A stretch of DNA of 64,000 bases, from assembly GCF_013407955.1 (NCBI RefSeq), contig NZ_JACCBU010000001.1:4092001-4156000 (forward strand), given 5' to 3'. The notes beneath the pieces are model-generated. The model was not told the origin of the DNA, did no database searches, and saw nothing but the letters and a program-made list of their open reading frames with translations. Origin of the DNA: Microlunatus parietis (GTDB lineage Bacteria > Actinomycetota > Actinomycetes > Propionibacteriales > Propionibacteriaceae). Shown here piece by piece: positions 1 to 8,233 of the stretch; position 1 is the first letter of the stretch; every line of letters starts with the position of its first letter. The translations under genes and the position numbers were made by a program.

Positions 1-1088
1 CGAGGTGCGGTCGGCGTCGGTCGCCGCGTCCAACTCGGTGACCGCGCCACCGGAAGTGCTGGCGCTGAGTCCCGGCGGCCGGATCGCGTACGTGCTCGAA
101 CGGCTGGGCGGCCGGAGCCCGGGCGACACCCTGGCCAGCCAGCTCCCGGCCGGTCGGACGCTGACCGCGATCGACCTGACCGACCCCGCAGCGCCCAAGA
201 TCATCGGCGGCACCGCCGTGGCGTCGACGCCGGAGGCCCTCGCGGTCAACCCGGACGGCCGGACCGTCGCCCTGGTTGCGAACGATTCCGAGCGGTCGGT
301 GCTCCAGCTGCTGCCGGTCGGCGCCGACGGGCGGCCCGGTTCGCCGCGCACGTACGATCTCGCGGGGCTCGGCCTGACCGATCCGGCGGGCGGTGATCTT
401 GTCACCCAGGTGCAGTGGCACCCGTCCGGCCGCTATCTGGCGATCAACGTCACCGATCAGAACCGGGTCGGCTTCTTCGAGGTGGAACGCGATGGTGATG
501 TCGTCCCGTGGGGCGCGCCGGTGATCACCGGTACGGATCCGTTCGTCGGCCGGTTCACGCCCGACGGCCGGCACTACCTGACCGCGAACTGGGGCCGTGA
601 TCTTGAAGCGCCGGACATCGAGGGCCGGCTGCCCGACGTGCCGTCGACCGTACAGGCGATCAAGCTGGCGGCGCCCGGGGACCCGCGGGCCCGGCACCGG
701 CCCGGTCCGGAGGCGGACACCGACCGGTCGTCCGAGGGGCTCGCGATCAGCCCGGACGGGCGGCTCGTGTGAACATGGCGGCACCGCCCTGCCCGCGGAC
801 AGCCCCGAGCATGATCAACAGGCGACCGTGTCGCTGCTCCGGTTCGACTCGCGGACCGGGCGATTCAGCAAGGTGGGCGACTATCCGCTGGACGGCCGGC
901 TGCCGGAGGGCGGGACGTTCGACCCGACCGGCCGCTGGTTCCTGGCCACCGTGTACGAACCCGCCCGCCCGGACGGGCCCGGCTCGGGCGTCCAGGTCTA
1001 TCGGGTGCTGCCCGGTGACCGGGGTCTGCAACCGGTCCAGCGGATCCCGCTGCCGCACGGCACCCACCACGTCGTCGTCCCGCGCTAG
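1..1088 (+). pseudogene. Beta-propeller (lactonase/YncE-like) protein, 5'-truncated by window edge and frameshifted
   Basis: The reading frame enters from the left edge (first full codon at base 2) and encodes repeated propeller blades with the motif [SN]PDGR (LSPGGR, VNPDGR, WHPSGR, FTPDGR, ISPDGR), as in YncE/6-phosphogluconolactonase-like seven-bladed propellers. It stops at a TGA at 770-772 just after ISPDGR. The continuation is in another frame from about 775 to the TAG at 1086-1088, with two further blades (LLRFDSRTGRF, FDPTGRWF). The two halves join naturally if one to two bases are missing near 768-785. Either the gene is broken or the assembly has an indel. Substrate unknown. Confidence 0.7.
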
Positions 1089-1140
1089 CTGGGTCGAACG
1101 CGCACTGAGCGTGCCAGGCCAGGTCAGCTTTCGCGGGTAC

Positions 1141-1336
1141 TGCCGGTCAAGCGGTCCGTTCGGTGATGGCGAAGCTGCGCTGGTGAGGCAACGGTCCCGG
1201 TATGCCGGGGGGCGGTCGCGTGTGCGGACGTCGGGGCGTGTCGCGATTTCTCTTCGCGTCAAGGGTCGCAACGTTGCACCTACCCGTTGCGGTCGACCCC
1301 AAGAGGTTTCGCGACATCGCTCGGCAGGAACAGCGG
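1141..1336. repeat. Degenerate dispersed repeat, copy 1 (partner at 50235-50408)
   Basis: This stretch fills most of the gene-free gap 1089-1395. It is recognisably related to 50235-50408: both begin TGCCGGTCAA, share TTCGGTGATG shortly after, then share a GTGTCG.GATT block, a GCAACGT.GCAC block and an AGGTTT..GC.ATCGCT block, in the same order and with similar spacing. The likeness also appears when translated, so both may be remnants of one decayed coding element. No intact gene is visible in the gap. Confidence 0.5.
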
Positions 1337-1395
1337 CCGGTGGTTCGGGGTCGGCTTGTGGCGGGTAACGGTGGCGCGGGTTCGCCTGCACCGAA

Positions 1396-2007
1396 CTAGG
1401 AGGGTGCGAAGCCGGCCTCGGCCAGGCGCAGGGCGCGGTGCATGGCGCGGCGCCGTGCGAGCCGGGTCCGGTCGGGAGTTTGATCATGGACGGCGGCTGC
1501 GGTGACCGCGCCGATGGCGGCGCCGAGTTGGATGGCGGCCCGGTTGGCGCCCGGCGTCTGGGGCCCGAATCGTGCCCGGACCGCTTCCAGGACGGCGAGT
1601 TGCAGACCCTGCAGCCGGCGGACCAGGGAGGCCGGCGCGCCGTGGCCGCGGCGGGCCAGTTCGGCCCGGACCGGGGCGAGACGGTCGGCCTCGTCGCCGA
1701 TCGGGTCGGCGGCATCGATCATCGCGATCATGGCCGCGTGGACGGCCTGCCAGGGTGTCGCGTCGTCGGGCAGTGCGTCGACCGCGGCGACGGCGAGCTC
1801 CGCGTAGCGCTCGACGTGATGGAACAGGATGTCCTCCTTCGCCGTGAAATGGACGAAGAAGGTCCGCGGCGACACCCCGGCCAGCCGGGCGATCGCGGCG
1901 ACCGACGTCTCGTCGAAGCCGTCCCGCAGGAACAGCGTGGTCGCCGCCTCGACCAAAGCCCGGCGGGTCGCCTGCCGCTTTCGCTCCCGCAAACCCTTTG
2001 GTTGCAC
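1396..2007 (-). CDS. TetR family transcriptional regulator
   Basis: About 203 residues. The N-terminal helix-turn-helix is clear: RKRQATRRALVEAATTLFL, then the recognition part IARLAGVSPRTFFVHF. The C-terminal ligand/dimer half is diverged, as is normal in TetR proteins. I take GTG 2007 as the start, giving VQPKGLRERKRQ; in-frame ATGs at 2031 and 2025 are alternatives but would run into the divergent SDR gene. It probably represses that divergent dehydrogenase (start 2026) and itself from the palindromic spacer between them. Ligand unknown. Confidence 0.85.
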   Translation of the reverse strand: MQPKGLRERKRQATRRALVEAATTLFLRDGFDETSVAAIARLAGVSPRTFFVHFTAKEDILFHHVERYAELAVAAVDALPDDATPWQAVHAAMIAMIDAADPIGDEADRLAPVRAELARRGHGAPASLVRRLQGLQLAVLEAVRARFGPQTPGANRAAIQLGAAIGAVTAAAVHDQTPDRTRLARRRAMHRALRLAEAGFAPS

Positions 2008-2031
2008 AAGTGTAATATTGCACATGTGCAT
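2000..2031. promoter_or_regulatory. Shared bidirectional promoter/operator of the TetR and SDR genes
   Basis: Only 18 bp separate GTG 2007 (minus) from GTG 2026 (plus). The spacer contains TAATAT at 2013-2018, 7 nt before the plus GTG, and on the minus strand AATATT (2019-2014), 6 nt before the minus GTG. This is the spacing of a -10 box to the first base of a leaderless mRNA. Flanking TGCACAAGTG and TGCACATGTG half-sites (the latter within the palindrome TGCACATGTGCA) look like the TetR operator. Assignment is inferred from spacing and symmetry. Confidence 0.5.
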
Positions 2032-2913
2032 CGAAATCGTACGTATCTGGTGACCGGGGCGGACAGCGGGATCGGTGCGCTGGTCGCGGAACGGCTGACC
2101 GAAGCCGGCGGTACGGTGATCCGCTGCGGAATCGGTCCCGGCCTGGAGATCCGGGCCGACCTGTCCGACCCCGCGGAGGCAACCAGGCTGGCCGCCGAGG
2201 CGGAGCGGCTGGCCCCGGCCGGGCTCGACGGCGTTGCCCTGGTCGCCGGCATCGCCGAGCCGTCGCCGCGAACCGTACGGCTGAACTACTTCGGCACCCT
2301 GGCCGTGCTCCACTCGCTGCGGCCGCTGCTGCTGCGGTCTGCGGCACCGCGGGCCGTGCTGGTCTCGTCGGCCTCGTCACTCTCCGCCGGCGCCGCCGAC
2401 CTGATCCACGCCTGCCTGCGTGGTGACGAGGCGGCGGCCGACCGCGCCGCCGAGCGGGCCATCGCCGGCGGCCGGGGCACGGTGATCTACCGGTCGACCA
2501 AGATCGCGATCAACCGCTGGGTTCGCCGCCACGCGGGCGGCCCGGACTGGGCCGGCAGCGGGATCCCGCTCAACGTCGTGGTGCCCGGGATCGTGGATAC
2601 CGAGACCGCGCGGAGCACCATGCTCGGCAACCCGGCTCAGGCCCGGGTGCTGGCCGAGGCGCTGCCGCAACCGCTCGGCTTCCCCGGTCCGGTGGCGGCC
2701 GCGGCCGCTGCGGTCGCCTGGACCGTCGGCGCGGAGAACTCGTTCATGGCCGGCCAGTTGATCTTCGTCGACGGTGGTGCCGACGTGATCCTGCGCGGCG
2801 ACGAGCCGTACCGGCGCGGTGTCCGCTACCGGCCGGCGGCGCTGGTCCGGATGATCTTCTGGTCGCTGGTCAGCCGGGTTCGCCGGACCAGCCGGTCCAG
2901 CGGTCGACGGTGA
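2026..2913 (+). CDS. SDR family oxidoreductase
   Basis: A 295-residue short-chain dehydrogenase with the Rossmann cofactor motif TGADSGIG near residue 10 and the catalytic YxxxK as YRSTK near residue 154, followed by the typical PGIVDTET and FVDGGAD segments. The missing acidic/basic selector after beta2 leaves NAD versus NADP preference open. The C-terminus carries about 30 extra basic residues after VDGGAD. The last 44 bp overlap the convergent PPOX gene. Start GTG 2026 has no Shine-Dalgarno sequence and sits 7 nt after a TAATAT box, so the transcript is probably leaderless. Substrate unknown. Confidence 0.85.
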   Translation: MHRNRTYLVTGADSGIGALVAERLTEAGGTVIRCGIGPGLEIRADLSDPAEATRLAAEAERLAPAGLDGVALVAGIAEPSPRTVRLNYFGTLAVLHSLRPLLLRSAAPRAVLVSSASSLSAGAADLIHACLRGDEAAADRAAERAIAGGRGTVIYRSTKIAINRWVRRHAGGPDWAGSGIPLNVVVPGIVDTETARSTMLGNPAQARVLAEALPQPLGFPGPVAAAAAAVAWTVGAENSFMAGQLIFVDGGADVILRGDEPYRRGVRYRPAALVRMIFWSLVSRVRRTSRSSGRR

Positions 2914-3292
2914 TCATGATCACCGGACCGGCCGGCGGGTTGTCCCGGTACTGCGGGTACTTCCGGACCAGGGCGGCGACCGGAGCCACCCGATCCGGGC
3001 CGTCGGTGATCACCGAGGCGCTGCCGTCCAGCCGTACCCACCAGAGCCGGGTCCAGTCGTCCTCGTAGTGATCGCAGAGCAGCGCGGCCCGGGGGTTCTC
3101 GGCCAGGTTGCGCAGCCGGCGCAGGTTCGTGGTGGACTTCGGCTTCTGGTCGATCCCGATGATCACCGTGTCGCCGGTGATCGCGAACGTGACCGGCACC
3201 AGGTGCGGCTGCTGGTCCGCCCCGGTGGTGGCCAGCCGGGCCACCGCGGCGCCCTCGACCAGGCGTCGGCAGGTGGCCTCGTCCAGTCTCAT
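2870..3292 (-). CDS. PPOX-class F420-dependent oxidoreductase (TIGR03668-like)
   Basis: A 140-residue split-barrel flavin/F420-binding protein. It has the family opening (VARLATTGADQQPHLVPVTF), the KPKSTTNLRRLRNL segment, DDWTRLWWVRLDG and the terminal DRWTGWSG typical of actinobacterial TIGR03668 members. These proteins bind deazaflavin F420 and carry out small-molecule reductions; the physiological substrate is not known. The 3' end overlaps the SDR gene by 44 bp in convergent orientation, and the start lies 7 bp downstream of the peptidase gene's stop, so it may be cotranscribed with that gene. Confidence 0.85.
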   Translation of the reverse strand: MRLDEATCRRLVEGAAVARLATTGADQQPHLVPVTFAITGDTVIIGIDQKPKSTTNLRRLRNLAENPRAALLCDHYEDDWTRLWWVRLDGSASVITDGPDRVAPVAALVRKYPQYRDNPPAGPVIMITVDRWTGWSGEPG

Positions 3293-3299
3293 GGTCCGG

Positions 3300-4757
3300 T
3301 CAGGATCGTGCGGAGGTTTCCGTGACGAACTTGGCCAGATCGGCCGACTGCTGCAGCCGGCTCGGTTCGTGCACGTACATCATGTGGCCGGCCTCGTAGT
3401 AGGCCCATTCGATCCGGTCCCGGGCCTGCTCCGGCAGCTTGAGGTGGGCGAACACGTGCTCGGCGGCGAAGTGCGGCGTCGCGCCGTCGTAGTACCCGCA
3501 GGCCACGTGCACGCGCAGGTGCGGGTTCGCCCGCATCGCCTTGGTCAGCGACGTCGCCACCTCGACCGACTCGCCCTCGAACTCCTTGTACGACCAGGGC
3601 TGCACCTTCGGCGTCAGGATGTTGTAGGCGACATCGGTCGAGTAGCCGAGCTCGGAGCGCACGTAGGAGTTGAGCGCGGCCGAGTAGGGCCCGGTGATCG
3701 CCGCGTGCGACGGGTCGTACTCCATGTGATCACCGTTGTGGTCGGTCGGCCAGCCGGCGAACCGCATGTCCAGCCGGCCGATCACCTGGCCGCGATCACG
3801 GAGCAGCTCGGCGGCGAACGCGTGCAGCGTGACCCGGAGGTCGGCGCGGTCGACGTACTCGGGATCGAGCCCGGTCAGCGCCGAGTAGCGCTGCACCAGA
3901 TCGCTGCGCTCGGTCACCGAGAGCCGGTTGCCCCGGCCCAGCCCGACCCAGAGATCACCGGCCGCGAACTGCTCGGCCTCGGCGACCCGTGTGCGCAGCC
4001 GGCCGGAGACCTTGCCGTGGTAGTGCGCGGTGGCGGTGAAGGTGGGGAAGTAGAGCGCGTACGGAAGATCATTTCCCTCGCTGTAGTGCACCGACCCGAG
4101 GTCCAGCACCGACGAGATCAACATCAGCCCGTTCACGTACAGGCCGTCGTTCTCGGCCAGGCGGGCGGCCAGGGCCGCGGCCCGCGTCGTGCCGTACGAC
4201 TCGCCGGCCAGGTACTTCGGGGACAGCCAGCGGCCGTTCCGCGACGTCCAGAGCCGGACGAACTCGCTGACCGACTCGATGTCGCGGCCGTAACCGTGGA
4301 AGTCGTCGGCCTGGTGTCCCTCGGTGGTCCGGGAGAAGCCGGTGGTGACCGGATCGATGAAGACCAGGTCGGACACGGCGAGCAGCGACTCGAGGTTGTC
4401 CTCGATCTTGTACGGCGGCGGCGCCAACTCACCGGCATCGCCCATGATCACCCGGCGCGGGCCGAGCAGCCCCAGGTGCAGCCAGACCGAGGACGAGCCG
4501 GGCCCGCCGTTGAACGCGAACGTCACCGGACGCGTGGCCGGGTCGGCGTCGTCGAGAACGTAACTGGTGTGGAAGATCTGGGCCCGCGGCTGATGTCCGG
4601 TGAACTTGCCGTCGGTGATCACCTCTTCCCGAAGCACCACCCGGCCGGTCGTCGCCGTGTAGTTGAGCTTGGACCGCCCACTGCCGATCTGATGGGTCGT
4701 GACCACAAGATCGTCAGTGGGCGACTGTGGATGATCACTCGAGGCTTCGTCACTCAT
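3300..4757 (-). CDS. S10 family serine carboxypeptidase-like peptidase
   Basis: A 485-residue alpha/beta-hydrolase of the S10 type. It has the oxyanion-hole motif NGGPGSSS at 83-90, the nucleophile elbow GESYG at 185-189 (Ser187), an aspartate at about 424 in YYDGATP and a histidine at about 458 in AGHMMYVH, giving a complete Ser-Asp-His triad. I see no signal peptide, so it is probably cytoplasmic, unlike the lysosomal and secreted eukaryotic relatives. Bacterial members of this group are thought to trim peptides from the C-terminus at low specificity. Confidence 0.87.
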   Translation of the reverse strand: MSDEASSDHPQSPTDDLVVTTHQIGSGRSKLNYTATTGRVVLREEVITDGKFTGHQPRAQIFHTSYVLDDADPATRPVTFAFNGGPGSSSVWLHLGLLGPRRVIMGDAGELAPPPYKIEDNLESLLAVSDLVFIDPVTTGFSRTTEGHQADDFHGYGRDIESVSEFVRLWTSRNGRWLSPKYLAGESYGTTRAAALAARLAENDGLYVNGLMLISSVLDLGSVHYSEGNDLPYALYFPTFTATAHYHGKVSGRLRTRVAEAEQFAAGDLWVGLGRGNRLSVTERSDLVQRYSALTGLDPEYVDRADLRVTLHAFAAELLRDRGQVIGRLDMRFAGWPTDHNGDHMEYDPSHAAITGPYSAALNSYVRSELGYSTDVAYNILTPKVQPWSYKEFEGESVEVATSLTKAMRANPHLRVHVACGYYDGATPHFAAEHVFAHLKLPEQARDRIEWAYYEAGHMMYVHEPSRLQQSADLAKFVTETSARS

Positions 4758-4785
4758 GGACGATATTCTGCCGCAACCGTAGGTT

Positions 4786-6165
4786 TCAGCTGTTGGGTGC
4801 CTTCCCGGCCAGCTTCAGCTTGGTGATGATGTCCTGGATCTGGCTGTTCGCCGCCTCCATGGTCTTCGGGATGTCGGCGCCGCGCATGGCCTTCTCCATC
4901 GCCTGGCCGAACGCCTCGGCGACGGTCCAGTCGTACTGCGGCTCGAGGGCGGCCGACGGCAGCACCTGATCTTGAATGACCTTGCGCCACGGGTTCAGCG
5001 TGTCCGCGTCCGGCGCCTGGGCGACCGCGTCGACCAGTGACTTGCGGGTCGGGAACTTCGAGAACCCGGTCACCGTGAAGTAGTCGAGCATGATCGCCGG
5101 ATCCGGTCCGGCCAGCGCCCACAGGAAGAACTTCCCGACGGCCTCGATGTGCTTGGACTTGGCGTCGATCATCCACTTCATGTTGCCGTTGGTCGCCGGT
5201 GCCGCCCCGGTCCCGTCGTGGGTCGGGATCGGCGCGACGCCGACCTTGTCGCGCAGGCCCTCGAACTCGTCCAGGATCTGGCTGATCGCCCAGGAGCCGT
5301 TGATCATCATCGCGGCCTTGTTCTGGCCGAACGGCGTCGAGTCGTTGGCCGGGCCGAGCGACTGCTTCGGGATCGCCTGGGCGTCGAACAGATCACGGTA
5401 GAGCTGGGCGAGCTTGTGGTACGCGGGATCGTTGGCCTGCGCGGTCGACCAGTCGTCGCTGATCGGCAGATGCCCGGCGACGTTGCGCTGCCAGGGCCAG
5501 GACTGCCAGCCGAAGTCGCCGCCGGTCACACCCATGACCAGCCCGAACCGGCCGTCGGCCTTGGTCTTGCTGCCGAAGTCGACCAGCTCGGCCCAGCTCT
5601 TCGGCGGCGTCTCCGGGTCCAGTCCGGCGGCCTCGAAGAAGTCCTTCCGGTAGTAGAGGACGGTCTGCGGCTCGAATAGCATCGGGTAGGCGTAGTGCCT
5701 GCCGTTCACCGTGACCAGTTCGCGCGCGGTGTCGGTCAGGTCGTCCCAGGACTCCTTGGGCAGCACGTCGGTGAGATCGGCCAGCTCGCCGTTCTCCACC
5801 TGCACCCAGACGTTGTTGCCGACGCCGATGTACATGTCGGGCGCCTTGCCGGCCGCCTGCGCGGCCTTGATCTTCTGCTCCCAGGCGTCACCGGGGACCT
5901 GGGTGAGGACCACCTTGACCTCGGACTGGGCCGCGTTGAACTGCTCGACCATCTTCTTGTACCAGGCGTCCTCGCCGTTGGTCAGCTTGGTCTGCCAGAA
6001 CTGCACCGTGATGGTCGTTCCGGGTGATTGCGGTTTCTGCGCCTCGGAGGCGGACTGGCCGGGCGTCCCGGAGCCGCAGCCGGCGAGCAGGGCTCCGGTG
6101 CCGGCCACCGCGCTGGTGGCGAGCAGGTTGCGGCGGCTGAGCAGCCGCCGGGCGGGTGAGGTCAT
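4786..6165 (-). CDS. Sugar ABC transporter substrate-binding lipoprotein
   Basis: A 459-residue family-1 extracellular solute-binding protein. The N-terminus combines a twin-arginine-like stretch (LSRRNLLATS) with a lipobox LLAGC near residue 30, so it should be exported, perhaps by Tat, and lipid-anchored outside the membrane. The mature part has the WQTK...AWYKKMVEQFNA opening and APDMYIG typical of carbohydrate-binding members. It is first in function though last-transcribed in a three-gene operon with the two permeases at 6191 and 7019; no ATPase gene is present, so a shared MsiK-type ATPase is likely. Sugar unknown. Confidence 0.9.
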   Translation of the reverse strand: MTSPARRLLSRRNLLATSAVAGTGALLAGCGSGTPGQSASEAQKPQSPGTTITVQFWQTKLTNGEDAWYKKMVEQFNAAQSEVKVVLTQVPGDAWEQKIKAAQAAGKAPDMYIGVGNNVWVQVENGELADLTDVLPKESWDDLTDTARELVTVNGRHYAYPMLFEPQTVLYYRKDFFEAAGLDPETPPKSWAELVDFGSKTKADGRFGLVMGVTGGDFGWQSWPWQRNVAGHLPISDDWSTAQANDPAYHKLAQLYRDLFDAQAIPKQSLGPANDSTPFGQNKAAMMINGSWAISQILDEFEGLRDKVGVAPIPTHDGTGAAPATNGNMKWMIDAKSKHIEAVGKFFLWALAGPDPAIMLDYFTVTGFSKFPTRKSLVDAVAQAPDADTLNPWRKVIQDQVLPSAALEPQYDWTVAEAFGQAMEKAMRGADIPKTMEAANSQIQDIITKLKLAGKAPNS

Positions 6166-6190
6166 GGCACACTCCTTCGTGAATTCGGGT

Positions 6191-7015
6191 CTACTTCAAG
6201 CCGGCGATCTTGATGTTGCTGATGATCCGGCGCTGGAAGATCATCACCAGCAAGATCACCGGGAGGGCGGCCAGGAACGACCCGGCCATCAGCAGTCCGC
6301 GCTCAGGCGACCGCTCGGAGCGGAAGTTCGCCAGGTACTGCTGGATCTGGAACAGCTCCGGGCTGGTGATCGTCATGATCGGCCAGATGTAGGAGTTCCA
6401 GTACGCGAGGAACGAGACCACGCCGACCACGACGAAGGCCGGCTGGGACAGCGGCAGGAAGATCCGGGTGTAGATCCGCCACCGCCCGGCGCCGTCGATC
6501 ATGGCCGCCTCCTCGAGGGCAGTCGGGATCGACAGGTAGAACTGCCGGATGAAGAACATCTGACCGGCCGAGGCGATCCCCGGCAAGATCAACACGGTCA
6601 GCGTGTCCAGCATGTAGAGCCGGGTCACCATGATGAACGAGGTGAGCAGGATCGCCATCGACGGAACGAACATGGTGCCGATCGCCAGCACCCAGAGCAG
6701 CGGCTTGAAGGAGAACTCCAGGCGGGCGAAGACGTACGCGGCCATCGAGTTCACCGCCAACGTGCCGACGGTGAAGATCGCCGCGCCGACGAAGGTGATC
6801 ACCATCGCGCGCTGGAAGGCCGGGTCGGTCGCGATGGTGACGTAGTTCGACACCATCCACTCGGTCGGCAGCAGCTTGAACGGGGTCGCGGTGACCTCGC
6901 TGTTGGGCTTGAAGCCGGAGAGGGCCATCCAGAGCAGCGGGAACAGGGCGACGGCGGCGAACAGCAGCGCGACGACCGTCCGGCCGAACCGGACCGGAGC
7001 AGGACTCTTGGCCAC
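6191..7015 (-). CDS. Carbohydrate ABC transporter permease (MalG-like)
   Basis: A 274-residue inner-membrane protein with six predicted membrane segments and the coupling-loop (EAA) motif EEAAMIDGAGRWRIYTRIFL, through which it contacts the ATPase. It pairs with the MalF-like permease whose stop lies 3 bp upstream, and with the binding-protein gene 25 bp downstream. The first segment (VALLFAAVALFPLLWMALSG) and the final IISNIKIAGLK are standard for the group. Confidence 0.92.
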   Translation of the reverse strand: MAKSPAPVRFGRTVVALLFAAVALFPLLWMALSGFKPNSEVTATPFKLLPTEWMVSNYVTIATDPAFQRAMVITFVGAAIFTVGTLAVNSMAAYVFARLEFSFKPLLWVLAIGTMFVPSMAILLTSFIMVTRLYMLDTLTVLILPGIASAGQMFFIRQFYLSIPTALEEAAMIDGAGRWRIYTRIFLPLSQPAFVVVGVVSFLAYWNSYIWPIMTITSPELFQIQQYLANFRSERSPERGLLMAGSFLAALPVILLVMIFQRRIISNIKIAGLK

Positions 7016-7018
7016 GCC

Positions 7019-7990
7019 TCAGCCCTCCTGGGTCTTCTCGGAGTTGATGAACCGGAAGATCAACGCCGACACCAGGCCCAGCACCACGAACAGCATCAGC
7101 GCGGCGGCCAGCGGCTGGCCCTGCCGTTGATCTTGGGTGAAGTGCTGGAAGATGTAGAGGTTCGGCATCATCGTCGAGTTCAGCGGGCCGCCGCCGGTCA
7201 TGATCAACGGCAGTTCGAACTGCTGGATGGCGCCGGTGCAGCCCGCGATCAGCAGGTAGATCAGCACGTTCTTCAGCATCGGGATCGTGATGTGGATCGT
7301 CTGCTGCCACCAGGTCGCGCCGTCCAGCGACGCCGACTCGTAGTAGGAGTCCGGGATGTCCAGCATGCCGGCGAGCATGATCAACGCGGTGACGCCGAAA
7401 CCGATCCAGACCGCCGGGACGGCGAGCGACGGCAGCGCGGTGGCCGGGTCGCCGAGCCACGGGATCGGCTCGAACTCGCGGAACGGGCTGACCAACAGGT
7501 CGAGGAACCAGTTCAGGATGCCGCCGTAGTAGTCGAAGATCAGGATGAAGACGATCGACGCGATCACGCCGGACACGATCGTCGGCAGATAGATCGACGT
7601 CTTGACGAAGGACGCCAGTCGGCGGCCCATCCCCTTCACCACCGAGGCGAAGACGAACGCGAGGACCAGCCCGATCGGCACCACCAGCACCATGAACAGC
7701 AGGCCGCGGACGATCGACTGGGTGAAGATCGGGTCGCTGAGCACGTTGCGGTAGTTGTCGAAGCCGATGAACGTCGACGGCAGGTAGAACGAGAAGTCGA
7801 AGAACGACAGCGACGCCGCCTGGAAGAACGGGATGATCACGAAGATCGCCAGCAGCACCATCAGCGGCGCCAGCATCAGGTAGGCGATCAGGTTCGAGCG
7901 GTGCAGCCGACCGGTCCGGCGGGGTGCGGCGGTGCGGGCCGGCCGCGGCGGTGCGGCGGTGCCCGGCGGGCTCGGTGTTGCGGTGGCCAA
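7019..7990 (-). CDS. Sugar ABC transporter permease (MalF/UgpA-like)
   Basis: A 323-residue membrane protein. A proline/arginine-rich cytoplasmic N-terminus of about 30 residues precedes six membrane spans, and the EAA loop reads ESASLDGATWWQQTIHITIP. It is the promoter-proximal gene of the importer operon: two ATCGAT-centred operators lie 45-90 bp upstream of its start. It forms the translocation pore with the MalG-like partner encoded 3 bp downstream. Confidence 0.92.
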   Translation of the reverse strand: MATATPSPPGTAAPPRPARTAAPRRTGRLHRSNLIAYLMLAPLMVLLAIFVIIPFFQAASLSFFDFSFYLPSTFIGFDNYRNVLSDPIFTQSIVRGLLFMVLVVPIGLVLAFVFASVVKGMGRRLASFVKTSIYLPTIVSGVIASIVFILIFDYYGGILNWFLDLLVSPFREFEPIPWLGDPATALPSLAVPAVWIGFGVTALIMLAGMLDIPDSYYESASLDGATWWQQTIHITIPMLKNVLIYLLIAGCTGAIQQFELPLIMTGGGPLNSTMMPNLYIFQHFTQDQRQGQPLAAALMLFVVLGLVSALIFRFINSEKTQEG

Positions 7991-8035
7991 CTGACCCTCC
8001 TCGGCCTCGGAATCCGTCGGCCTGACGATAGGTGA

Positions 8036-8077
8036 TTGTAATCGATTTCACAACCAGATTGGTATCGATTTCACAAC
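8036..8077 (-). promoter_or_regulatory. Tandem LacI-type operators of the sugar importer operon
   Basis: On the minus strand two copies of TTGTGAAATCGAT occur 23 bp apart, centred on ATCGAT at 8041-8046 and 8064-8069, just upstream of the first permease gene. The AAATCGATT core is a partial palindrome of the kind bound by LacI-family sugar repressors, and spacing of about two helical turns would place dimers on the same face. No LacI gene is present in the window, so the regulator must be encoded elsewhere. Confidence 0.55.
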
Positions 8078-8090
8078 TAGGTGGCGGGGC

Positions 8091-8207
8091 GCGGCCGGCG
8101 TCGCCAGCTCGCTGCCGGTCGTCGTCCGGATCCACGGCGGGGCGTGGCTCTCAGGCCGGGAGGAGGACGTGGCGCCGTACCTGCGGATCCAGGCCGGGCC
8201 CGGCCTA
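8091..8207 (+). pseudogene. Alpha/beta-hydrolase (esterase) remnant
   Basis: In one plus-strand frame this spacer reads SLPVVVRIHGGAWLSG followed by REEDVAPYLR. That is the beta-strand plus HGGAW oxyanion-hole signature of hormone-sensitive-lipase/carboxylesterase-type hydrolases. There is no start context, no nucleophile elbow and no downstream continuation, because the TSUP gene follows at once. I read it as a fragment left after deletion of an esterase gene, possibly once part of the adjoining sugar locus. Confidence 0.5.
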
Positions 8208-8233
8208 GCTTCCTGGCCGGCCGGTTCCGGTGA

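Noticed and set aside
5711..8035. A 774-codon plus-strand frame across the first ABC importer
   Set aside because: Antisense to the binding protein and both permeases; highly charged Arg/Asp/Gln composition with no family likeness.
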